Source: Flavobacteriales bacterium
GTDB taxonomy: Bacteria; Bacteroidota; Bacteroidia; Flavobacteriales_E; Vicingaceae
Assembly: GCA_002402165.1 (NCBI GenBank)
Contig: NVVI01000021.1
Coordinates: 37,657-45,832, forward strand
Direction: 5' to 3'
Length of the DNA: 8,176 nt
How positions within the stretch are numbered: position 1 is the stretch's first letter; the number at the start of each line of letters is the position of its first letter. Shown here piece by piece: positions 1-5,421 of the stretch. The translations under genes were made by a program, and so were the position numbers. Below the pieces are notes generated by a model. That model did no database searches, was not told where the DNA came from, and was given only the letters and a program-made list of their open reading frames with translations.

Positions 1-183
1 AGAAAAACAGACCATATTTCTCATTATAAATTATCTGAGGCAATTGAATTATTAGAACAATTAAAACCTAAAAAGGCTTACTTAACACATATAAGCCATT
101 ATTTAGGAAAACATGATGATGTACAAAGTGAACTTCCAAGCTTTATTGAAGTAGCTTATGACGGGTTAAAAATTGATTGCTAA
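1..183 (+). CDS. MBL-fold metal-dependent hydrolase (PhnP-like), C-terminal end only
   Basis: Frame 1 is open from the first base to TAA at 181-183 and gives the last 60 residues of a protein whose start lies outside the window. The fragment contains the segment AYLTHISHYLGKHDD (residues 26-40) and, near the end, LPSFIEVAYDGLKI. This is how PhnP-like metallo-beta-lactamase-fold hydrolases usually finish: the His of the THISH segment is normally a metal ligand, and the family closes with LAYDG-type sequence. The enzymes are cytoplasmic metal-dependent phosphodiesterases or related hydrolases; the substrate cannot be read from this piece. The family match is from remembered motif patterns. The catalytic HxHxDH motif would be upstream and is not visible, so activity cannot be judged. 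Confidence 0.82.
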   Translation, partial: RKTDHISHYKLSEAIELLEQLKPKKAYLTHISHYLGKHDDVQSELPSFIEVAYDGLKIDC

Positions 184-188
184 TTATA

Positions 189-228
189 GCTGTCTAATCC
201 ATTAAGTTTTAATAAGTTTGCTGTCTAA
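189..228 (+). repeat. Direct repeat GCTGTCTAA, two copies upstream of the prohibitin gene
   Basis: The nine bases GCTGTCTAA occur at 189-197 and again at 220-228, with starts 31 bases apart (about three helical turns), in the 62-base gap between the hydrolase and the prohibitin gene. The second copy overlaps the end of the -7-like box. It could be a pair of regulator sites on one face of the helix or chance; nothing else in the window repeats it. Confidence 0.35.
213..221 (+). promoter_or_regulatory. -7 box (TAAGTTTGC) for the prohibitin gene
   Basis: TAAGTTTGC fits the Bacteroidota -7 consensus TAnnTTTGY exactly and lies 24 bases before the ATG at 246. No TTG is visible at the usual -33 distance, about 20 bases upstream, so this may be a weak or activated promoter. 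The call rests on a short motif. Confidence 0.45.
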
Positions 229-245
229 ATTTAAAACAAAAAACA

Positions 246-1076
246 ATGGCTGAATATCAACAAATGGACATGCCCGAATTCAATGGAAAAAAGATTTTAC
301 CTATTTTAGGAATTGGAGCAATATTATTTATGGCATTTTTAATGCTTAAGAAAATTGACGGTGGTGAAGGAGGAGTACTTTTTAAAGCAAGTGGAGGTAT
401 AGATACCGAAACTACTTATACTGAAGGGTATACTTTGATTGCACCATGGAATACATTACACATCTATAATGTAAGGCAACAAGAAGTAATGGAAAAAATG
501 GAAGTGCTTTCATCCAATGGATTAAAAATTATAGTAGAAGTTTCTGCATGGTATCAACCTGAGGCTATAAACTTACCTAAATTGCATCAAGAAAAGGGAA
601 TAGATTATTTGCATAGCATTGTAATACCTTCTATTCGTTCTGCAACAAGAAGTGTAATTGGGCGTTACACACCTGAAGAAATATACTCTACAAAAAGAGA
701 CGCGATACAAAGTGAAATTTATGAAGAAACTAAAAAGATTTTGGACAAGCAGTATATTCAATTAAATGAGATTTTGGTTCGTGACATTACATTGCCTATG
801 AAAATTCAAAATGCAATTGAGAGTAAATTAGAAGAAGAACAACAGGCAAAGCAATATGAGTTTAAGCTGCAAAAAGCCTCAAAAGAAGCTCAAAAAGTTA
901 TAATTGAAGCACAAGGTAAAGCAGATGCAAACAGGATATTAAATGCATCATTAACACCAAATATTTTAAGAGAAAAAGGTATTGAGGCTACTTTGAAATT
1001 AGCTCAATCTCCTAATGCTAAAACCGTTATAATTGGTGGAAGCGATGGAATGCCATTAATCTTAGGTGGAAAATAA
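246..1076 (+). CDS. Prohibitin/SPFH (band 7) family membrane protein
   Basis: A 276-residue protein, close to the usual length of about 270 for bacterial prohibitin homologues. A short cytoplasmic N-terminus is followed by one hydrophobic membrane segment at about residues 17-35 (ILPILGIGAILFMAFLML). The SPFH/band 7 domain spans about 37-215, with the characteristic stretch around IPSIRSATRSVIGRYTPEEIY (127-147). A charged coiled-coil segment lies at about 192-228, including EAQGKADANRIL. Family members form large ring-shaped oligomers at the membrane and often modulate membrane proteases or envelope organisation; the actual role here is inferred only at that level. The ATG at 246 is supported by a -7-like box 24 bases upstream and by the fit of the membrane segment. 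The gene ends at a strong terminator, so it is probably transcribed on its own or with the hydrolase upstream. Confidence 0.9.
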   Translation: MAEYQQMDMPEFNGKKILPILGIGAILFMAFLMLKKIDGGEGGVLFKASGGIDTETTYTEGYTLIAPWNTLHIYNVRQQEVMEKMEVLSSNGLKIIVEVSAWYQPEAINLPKLHQEKGIDYLHSIVIPSIRSATRSVIGRYTPEEIYSTKRDAIQSEIYEETKKILDKQYIQLNEILVRDITLPMKIQNAIESKLEEEQQAKQYEFKLQKASKEAQKVIIEAQGKADANRILNASLTPNILREKGIEATLKLAQSPNAKTVIIGGSDGMPLILGGK

Positions 1077-1093
1077 AAGAAAATTATTTCTTT

Positions 1094-1128
1094 AAAAAAA
1101 GCCTCTCAGATTCTGAGAGGCTTTTTTT
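1094..1128 (+). terminator. Rho-independent terminator after the prohibitin gene
   Basis: A perfect GC-rich stem GCCTCTCAG (1101-1109) pairs with CTGAGAGGC (1113-1121) around a three-base loop. It is flanked by seven A residues (1094-1100) and followed by seven T residues (1122-1128), which can extend the stem. It begins 18 bases after the prohibitin stop codon. The A and T tracts on both sides mean it could also act on transcripts from the opposite strand. It cleanly separates the prohibitin gene from the restriction-modification region. Confidence 0.93.
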
Positions 1129-1148
1129 ATACACTAGAAATTTCGTTT

Positions 1149-1338
1149 AACGGTTTGTGTAAGAATAGTAAGGGATTAAAACACACTTACTTTTCGGTTT
1201 AGCACTTAGCGAAATTTACAATTTTACTTTTAAAAACAGATACTCAAAATTGTAAATTTTGCGGACTTTGTAAATGGCTCTGAACTTTCAACTTATCACT
1301 AAATGCCCTATTTGCTATATACAGTGTTACCCAACGTT
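1149..1338. repeat. Structured element with imperfect terminal inverted repeats
   Basis: This is most of the gene-free stretch at 1129-1410; no credible ORF is visible. The left end (1149-1178, beginning AACGGTTTGTGTAAG) and the reverse complement of the right end (1300-1338, reading AACGTTGGGTAACACTG) align with gaps, sharing AACG, then ATAG, then AGGG followed by an A/T-rich end. A much better hairpin sits in the centre (1209-1262). The whole could fold as one long cruciform of about 190 bases. Size and shape resemble MITE-like or palindromic intergenic repeats of Bacteroidota, but no second copy is in the window, so repetition in the genome is an inference. It may mark the left border of the restriction-modification cargo. 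Confidence 0.42.
1209..1262. repeat. 17-bp inverted repeat (hairpin) inside the structured element
   Basis: GCGAAATTTACAATTTT (1209-1225) pairs with AAAATTGTAAATTTTGC (1246-1262) over 17 positions, with one G-T wobble (1211/1260) and a 20-base loop. It is not followed by a T run on either strand, so it is unlikely to be a simple terminator. It forms the core of the larger imperfect inverted-repeat element. Confidence 0.75.
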
Positions 1339-1347
1339 TTATTTGTT

Positions 1348-1411
1348 TTTGACTGATTGTTTGCATATATGAGAATATTCAATTAGATTTGCATTGTAAA
1401 ATTCAGTCAAA
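1348..1411. promoter_or_regulatory. Inverted repeat TTTGACTGA ... TCAGTCAAA bracketing the methyltransferase promoter
   Basis: TTTGACTGA at 1348-1356 and its exact reverse complement TCAGTCAAA at 1403-1411 are separated by 46 bases. The left half lies just upstream of the -33 box and the right half touches the first base of the ATG at 1411. The promoter lies entirely between them. The arrangement suggests paired operator half-sites or a loop-forming repressor site; the DUF6471-like product made just downstream is a candidate binder. Function is inferred; the repeat itself is directly visible. Confidence 0.5.
1360..1392 (+). promoter_or_regulatory. Bacteroidota-type promoter (TTTG N20 TAGATTTGC)
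   Basis: The -33 element TTTG (1360-1363) is followed after 20 bases by TAGATTTGC (1384-1392), which fits the TAnnTTTGY -7 consensus exactly. Transcription would begin near 1398, leaving a leader of only about 10-15 bases before the ATG at 1411. It is the best promoter in the window and would drive the DUF6471-like gene and the methyltransferase together. Confidence 0.7.
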
Positions 1412-1692
1412 TGATTTATTCAAATGATAAGGTTAAGCGACTTTTAAAGTCCGAATTAGTAAAGAGAGGTATTTCAACTTCTGATTTAGTTTTCTTGTTA
1501 AAAGAACAAGGATTAAATGAAACTCAATCAAGTATTACGAGCAAGATAAGTAGAGGAACTTTTAGTGCTACTTTCTTTTTACAATGTCTTTCAGTTATTG
1601 GTTGTACTAAATTTGAGATAGAAGATTTTAAATCAAATTTAAGCCTTGTTGCAGAGCCAAATGTTGAATATAAAATTAAGAATGATGAATAA
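1411..1692 (+). CDS. Small DUF6471-like protein of the restriction-modification module
   Basis: A 93-residue, helix-rich protein without signal peptide or membrane segment. Residues about 6-70 match the DUF6471 pattern as I remember it: VKRLLKSELVKRGIS, then a Leu-rich helix, then ITSKISRGTFSATFFLQCL (42-60) followed by a short IG-containing end. The layout looks like a small helical DNA-binding fold (helix-turn-helix-like), but the domain has no firmly established function. It is co-transcribed with the cytosine methyltransferase: its last eight bases (ATGAATAA) overlap the methyltransferase start, so translation is probably coupled. The position resembles that of controller proteins in restriction-modification systems, so a role in regulating the module, perhaps through the inverted repeats at its own and the endonuclease promoters, is a reasonable inference but untested. 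The start at 1411 follows a good promoter closely. Confidence 0.78.
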   Translation: MIYSNDKVKRLLKSELVKRGISTSDLVFLLKEQGLNETQSSITSKISRGTFSATFFLQCLSVIGCTKFEIEDFKSNLSLVAEPNVEYKIKNDE

Positions 1693-3058
1693 AAAATTGA
1701 AATTTATAGACTTATTTGCTGGACTTGGTGGAATTCGTATTGGTTTTGAACAGGCTTGTGAAGAAAGAGGAATTGAAACGGAATGCGTTTTAACTTCTGA
1801 AATTAAACCATATGCAGTTGAAACTTTAAAACATAATCATCACCATAATAATTTTATTGGCGATATTTTTCAATTAAAAAATGAAGATATTCCAGATTTT
1901 GACTTCCTTTTTGGTGGATTTCCTTGTCAACCATTTAGTGCAGGAGGAAAGAGAAATGGTTTTGCAGATACAAGAGGAACTTTGTTTTTTGAGGTTGAGA
2001 GAATTTTAAGGCATAAAAAACCAGAAGGTTTTATTCTTGAAAATGTTGAAGGTTTAGTTAAGCACGATTTAGAAAATAAAACTGATAAAATAGGAAGAAC
2101 CTTAAAAACAATTTTATACAAACTCGAAAAAGAGCTTAATTATAAAGTTTCTTGGGAAGTATTAGATTCAGTTAATTTCGGAGTACCTCAATCACGAAAG
2201 AGAATTTTTATTGTTGGAACAAAAAAGAATAAGGTTTCATTAGAACATTTCACACCTACTTTTAAGGTTTTAAAAGATGTTTTAGAACAAGGAAAGGAAA
2301 CAATGGATACTGATTTTACTAAAAAATTGCTTTCCCATTTTTCAGTTGCAGAATTATATGGAAAGTCTATAAAAGATAAAAGAGGAGGAGAAAATAATAT
2401 TCATAGTTGGGATATTGGAATAAAAGGAGAATGCAGTAAAGAGCAAATTAGATTGTTAAATAAACTATTTAAAGTGCGTAGACAAAAACATTGGGCAATT
2501 GAAATTGGTATTGATTGGATGGATGGAATGCCTTTAACATTAAAACAAATACAAACTGTTGTTCCTACAAATGATTTATTTGAAAGTTATGATTTAAAAG
2601 GGATGTTAGATGATTTAGTTGATAAAGGTTATTTAAGATTTGAGCACCCTAAAAAATTGGTTAAAGAGGTTTTAGAAAATGGTGTTGTTACTTCTCGTGT
2701 TTATGATGAAACTAAGCCGAAAGGATATAATATTGTAACAGGAAAATTAAGTTTTGAAATAAATAAAATTTTAAACCCGAACGATATTGCACCAACTCTT
2801 GTGGCAACTGATATGAGTAAAATAGTTGTTCCTGATGGGGAAGGAGTTAGAAAGCTAACAATTAGAGAAGGTTTAAGAATTTTTGGTTATCCTGATAGTT
2901 ACGAAATTCCTGTTAAAACTAATTTTGCTTATGATTTATTAGGAAATACAGTTGTAGTCCCTGTTTTAAAAGCAATTTCAGAAAGAATTTTAGATCCTGT
3001 AATTAAACCAAAACAAGCAAAAAACATAAAACTTGAAAAAGTAGAAGTTATAGCTTAG
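1685..3058 (+). CDS. DNA (cytosine-5-)-methyltransferase, type II restriction-modification
   Basis: Transfers a methyl group from S-adenosylmethionine to C5 of cytosine in the module's recognition sequence, protecting host DNA. From the ATG at 1685 it has 457 residues. Motif I FIDLFAGLGG is at 7-16, motif IV GGFPCQPFSAGG at 77-88 with catalytic Cys81, motif VI ENV at 119-121, motif VIII QSRKR at 169-173, motif IX around RKLTIREGLRIFGYP (389-403) and motif X GNTVVVP at 420-426. The variable target-recognition region lies at about 190-385 and is relatively large. All catalytic motifs are intact. A longer frame begins at 1646, but 1685 (or ATG 1682) is preferred because it puts motif I at the usual distance and overlaps the upstream stop by only eight bases. 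The partner endonuclease lies convergently downstream. GGNNCC is the suspected target, by association with that endonuclease only. Confidence 0.95.
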   Translation: MNKKLKFIDLFAGLGGIRIGFEQACEERGIETECVLTSEIKPYAVETLKHNHHHNNFIGDIFQLKNEDIPDFDFLFGGFPCQPFSAGGKRNGFADTRGTLFFEVERILRHKKPEGFILENVEGLVKHDLENKTDKIGRTLKTILYKLEKELNYKVSWEVLDSVNFGVPQSRKRIFIVGTKKNKVSLEHFTPTFKVLKDVLEQGKETMDTDFTKKLLSHFSVAELYGKSIKDKRGGENNIHSWDIGIKGECSKEQIRLLNKLFKVRRQKHWAIEIGIDWMDGMPLTLKQIQTVVPTNDLFESYDLKGMLDDLVDKGYLRFEHPKKLVKEVLENGVVTSRVYDETKPKGYNIVTGKLSFEINKILNPNDIAPTLVATDMSKIVVPDGEGVRKLTIREGLRIFGYPDSYEIPVKTNFAYDLLGNTVVVPVLKAISERILDPVIKPKQAKNIKLEKVEVIA

Positions 3059-3734
3059 CTCCTGTATTTTTCAAATATTTGTCAGATACAATTTTCAACC
3101 AATCTTTTTTGTACTGATCGCATTGAGGATAGTCATTATGAGTTTCCGAAATTGCGTTTAAAAAATCATTTTTATTTGTAAATGGTTGAAACTTCAATCT
3201 ATTTGAATACCAAGTACACGGTCGAATATTATAAATTTGATTTCTTTTAACTTGTAATTTTATTGGGTCTTTTCCTGATGGGCTTGACATTTCCCAAACT
3301 TTTTTCAACCAAACATTGTCTATTGAAAGTTCAGCATTTTCCATTTTATAACTGAAAATCAAATAGTCTGCTTCAATTCTCTCTGGAATTGTTAAAAGTG
3401 AAGTACAGTAAGAATCAAAATTGGCAATATCAAAAGCAGGGCTTGCATTTGCATTAAAAGTTTTCAATTCCAAAAAATCTTTTGTATCACTTTCTGAAAG
3501 TAAAAAGTCTGGAAATTCCTGAGTATTTACTTTGGTTCTAAAGTAATAATTTTTGCTTTTTATCCACTCTCCAAGCCATTCTTGAAGTAAATCTCCAATA
3601 GCATCTTTTCCGTTATATTTGGCTGTGATATTCCCTAACTTAATCTCTACACTTCCAATTTTTTCTTTAATCTTAAAATTTTCAACAAGTTCGTTGTAAA
3701 GTTCAGAAGCAGTAATTTTTATAGGTGTTGCCAT
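3048..3734 (-). CDS. Type II restriction endonuclease, probably NgoBV/NlaIV-like (PD-(D/E)XK)
   Basis: A 228-residue protein encoded tail to tail with the methyltransferase, the last 11 bases of the two genes overlapping. It shows a PD-(D/E)XK nuclease core: Pro75-Asp76, 12 intervening residues, then Glu89-Leu90-Lys91 (FLELKTFN), followed by PAFDIANFDSY (99-109). Downstream are VWLKKVWEM (141-149) and LQVKRNQIYNIRPCTWY (160-176). These segments fit my memory of the NgoBV family (Pfam RE_NgoBV), whose members cut GGNNCC and pair with C5-cytosine methyltransferases. The family name and specificity need a profile search; that this is the cognate endonuclease is well supported by the fold motif, size and position. 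The start is fixed by an in-frame TAA immediately before the ATG. It has its own promoter and putative operator upstream. Confidence 0.82.
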   Translation of the reverse strand: MATPIKITASELYNELVENFKIKEKIGSVEIKLGNITAKYNGKDAIGDLLQEWLGEWIKSKNYYFRTKVNTQEFPDFLLSESDTKDFLELKTFNANASPAFDIANFDSYCTSLLTIPERIEADYLIFSYKMENAELSIDNVWLKKVWEMSSPSGKDPIKLQVKRNQIYNIRPCTWYSNRLKFQPFTNKNDFLNAISETHNDYPQCDQYKKDWLKIVSDKYLKNTGAKL

Positions 3735-3742
3735 TTAGATTA

Positions 3743-3766
3743 TGTGATTTTTGGATTGAAATCACA
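3743..3766. promoter_or_regulatory. Perfect inverted repeat over the endonuclease promoter (putative operator)
   Basis: TGTGATTT (3743-3750) and AAATCACA (3759-3766) form an exact 8+8 inverted repeat with an 8-base spacer. The right arm overlaps the minus-strand -7 box by two bases and the repeat covers the expected transcription start and early leader of the endonuclease gene. A dimeric regulator bound here would block transcription; as an RNA hairpin it would lie in the leader, nine bases before the start codon. It differs in sequence from the TTTGACTGA repeat at the methyltransferase promoter. Confidence 0.55.
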
Positions 3767-3772
3767 AATATA
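3765..3772 (-). promoter_or_regulatory. -7 box (TATATTTG) for the endonuclease gene
   Basis: Read on the minus strand, TATATTTG followed by T matches TAnnTTTGY exactly, 30 bases before the endonuclease ATG. No TTG is present at the usual -33 distance, which may mean a weaker promoter than that of the methyltransferase. That would fit the usual need for methylation to be established before restriction. Confidence 0.5.
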
Positions 3773-3804
3773 CATTTCTTTGTGAATATGTTTTTGATTT
3801 TCAG

Positions 3805-3889
3805 AATCGTTTTCCGTAATGAAGCCCAACGATTTTGTTGGAAACGTTTCAATGTTTCATACATAGATATTAAACGAAGTTAACGTTTT
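3805..3889. repeat. Right border region of the module with nested short inverted repeats
   Basis: The 183-base gap at 3735-3917 contains no gene. Its upper half holds several overlapping small inverted repeats: AATCGTT (3805-3811) with AACGATT (3828-3834), CCAAC (3826-3830) with GTTGG (3837-3841), and AAACG (3872-3876 region) with CGTTT (3884-3888 region). AACGATTT (3828-3835), AACGTTTC (3843-3850) and AACGTTTT (3882-3889) resemble the AACGNTTT sequences of the left border. No T run follows a hairpin on the minus strand, so no terminator for the hydrolase gene can be called. It looks like a scar or recombination border, not a promoter. Confidence 0.35.
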
Positions 3890-3917
3890 TTAAGGAGAAA
3901 GTCAAGTAGGAAAAGTT

Positions 3918-4529
3918 CTATTTCACATTAAAACTCAACATTTTTTTCTCTTCAATAAAACAATCTATTTTATCGTTAATTTTTACTGGACCAACACCAG
4001 ATGGTGTTCCAGTATATATAATATCACCAATTTTTAGTGTAAAAAATTGAGATACATAAGCTACAATTTGGTCAAAATTAAAGAGCATGTCTTTTGTGTT
4101 GCCTTGTTGTTTGGTTTCTCCGTTAATTTGTAGGCTAAAGTTTAGCTTATTGATGTTTTCAAATTGCTGAATACTTACAAATTTGCTAGTAGGAGCGGAG
4201 CCATCAAATGCTTTGGCTTTTTCCCAAGGTAATCCTTTCTCTTTACATTGCTGTTGTATATCACGTGCAGTAAAATCAACACCAACAGCAATTTCGTTGT
4301 AATATTTGTGTGCAAATTTTTGGTCAATGTGTTTACCTAATCGATTAATCTTAATAACGATTTCAACTTCATGTTGCACATCATTAGAAAAACTAGGGTA
4401 AACAAACGGATTATTTTTTGGTAATAAAGAGGTTTCTGGTTTTAAGAAAAATATAGGTTCTGTCGGAACAGGGTTGTTCAATTCTTTTGCATGATTAGCA
4501 TAATTTCTTCCTATGCAAATAATTTTCAT
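3918..4529 (-). CDS. Fumarylacetoacetate hydrolase (FAH) family protein
   Basis: A 203-residue, single-domain member of the FAH superfamily, near the usual length of the short acylpyruvase/FAHD1/YcgM-like group. It starts IGRNYANHAKELNN (6-19), the typical N-terminus of that group. HEVEIVIK (53-60) supplies Glu54 and Glu56, and GVDFTARD (83-90) supplies Asp85, the expected divalent-metal ligands. LPWEKAKAFDGSAP (100-113) and YTGTPSGVGPV towards the C-terminus are also family hallmarks. Enzymes of this type cleave or decarboxylate small 2-oxo acids such as acylpyruvates or oxaloacetate in the cytoplasm; the exact substrate cannot be assigned. Its ATG directly follows the exonuclease stop codon with no spacing, so the two are very probably translationally coupled. 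It is the last gene before the restriction-modification module. Confidence 0.9.
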   Translation of the reverse strand: MKIICIGRNYANHAKELNNPVPTEPIFFLKPETSLLPKNNPFVYPSFSNDVQHEVEIVIKINRLGKHIDQKFAHKYYNEIAVGVDFTARDIQQQCKEKGLPWEKAKAFDGSAPTSKFVSIQQFENINKLNFSLQINGETKQQGNTKDMLFNFDQIVAYVSQFFTLKIGDIIYTGTPSGVGPVKINDKIDCFIEEKKMLSFNVK

Positions 4530-5417
4530 TTATGAATTGAATTTGTTTTTGAGCATGTTTAAGGTGTGCTCGGTTGGTTCGATATCTTTCTTCTTATTAG
4601 GTTTATTGAAAGCAGGTTTGTTAGGTTTTGGTTTTTGTTGTTGAGGTTTTGAAGTAGGCTTCATTTTATCTTTAATTCCTTTCATTACCTTTTTGGTATA
4701 TAATGGAAAATCACCATTCATCATCCAGCTATAATAACCAGGTTCTTTTTCAAGTACTTCTGTAACAAGCTTTCCTTTATGTTTTCCAAAATTAAAAATT
4801 TCTATGTTTTTATCATTGTAAACAAATCTTCCAAGTAAGTCTACATTTTTATTCATTTGAGAAAACTCACTTAAAAATTCAGTGTCATTTTTTAAATCAG
4901 CATATTTTTCAATTTGGGCCTCGAGTATTTCGTAAGTTGCTGTGGTATCTGCTTCGGCACTATGTGCGTCTGTTAAATCTTTATTGCAATAAAATTTGTA
5001 AGCAGCAACCAACGTTCTTTGTTCCATTTTATGGAAAATATTTTGTACGTCAACTAGTTTTCTGTTGTCTACATTAAAATCAATTCCTACTCTTAAAAAT
5101 TCTTCTGCTAGTAAAGGAATATCAAATCTGTTAGAGTTATAACCTGCTAAATCACAGCCTTCTATAAAGTCGTGAAGCTCATTAGCAACTTCTTTAAAAG
5201 TGGCTTTATCTTTTACATCTTCATCTTTAATTCCATGAATTGCAGCAGCTTCTTTTGCAATAGGGATGGTTGGATTTAATAATTTAGTTTTAATTTCTTT
5301 GTCACCATTCGGCATTATTTTTACAATAGAAATTTCAACAATTCTGTCAGAAGCAATGTTTAAACCTGTTGTTTCTAGATCGAAAAAAGCAAGAGGTTTG
5401 GCAAGTTTTAAATTCAT
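4530..5417 (-). CDS. DEDDh 3'-5' exonuclease with ExoX-like C-terminal region
   Basis: A 295-residue protein of the DnaQ-like exonuclease superfamily. Exo I is FFDLETTG with Asp13 and Glu15, Exo II is YNSNRFDIPLL with Asp99, and Exo III is AHSAEADTTAT with His152 and Asp157, so the five DEDDh residues are all present. A second segment at about 206-245, IFNFGKHKGKLVTEVLEKEPGYYSW and following, resembles the small C-terminal module seen in exodeoxyribonuclease X-like proteins. The tail (252-278) is Lys/Pro/Gln-rich and probably disordered. The protein probably trims DNA 3' ends in repair or proofreading as a free-standing enzyme, since polymerase-associated parts are absent. A longer frame starts at 5468, but ATG 5417 is chosen because it places Exo I at the usual position and avoids overlapping the upstream gene by 47 bases. 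It starts four bases after that gene's stop. Confidence 0.9.
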   Translation of the reverse strand: MNLKLAKPLAFFDLETTGLNIASDRIVEISIVKIMPNGDKEIKTKLLNPTIPIAKEAAAIHGIKDEDVKDKATFKEVANELHDFIEGCDLAGYNSNRFDIPLLAEEFLRVGIDFNVDNRKLVDVQNIFHKMEQRTLVAAYKFYCNKDLTDAHSAEADTTATYEILEAQIEKYADLKNDTEFLSEFSQMNKNVDLLGRFVYNDKNIEIFNFGKHKGKLVTEVLEKEPGYYSWMMNGDFPLYTKKVMKGIKDKMKPTSKPQQQKPKPNKPAFNKPNKKKDIEPTEHTLNMLKNKFNS

Positions 5418-5421
5418 GTGT

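Noticed and set aside
573..761. Minus-strand open frame within the prohibitin gene
   Set aside because: It lies wholly inside a clear family member, has no recognisable domain and a Cys/Phe/Tyr-rich composition typical of antisense reading.
1329..1437. Integron attC-like site: minus-strand GTTGGGT core at 1329-1335 with a GTTAAGC on the plus strand near 1432
   Set aside because: The matching core would fall inside the DUF6471-like gene, no paired inner boxes are visible, and the equivalent GTTGGGC at 3824-3830 has no partner core at a fitting distance.
1646..1684. Longer start for the cytosine methyltransferase at 1646
   Set aside because: It would add 13 non-conserved residues before motif I and overlap the upstream gene by 47 bases. 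The ATG at 1685 gives a normal N-terminus and an 8-base overlap.
1927..2121. Minus-strand open frame within the methyltransferase gene
   Set aside because: It is antisense to conserved motifs IV to VI and has no independent support.
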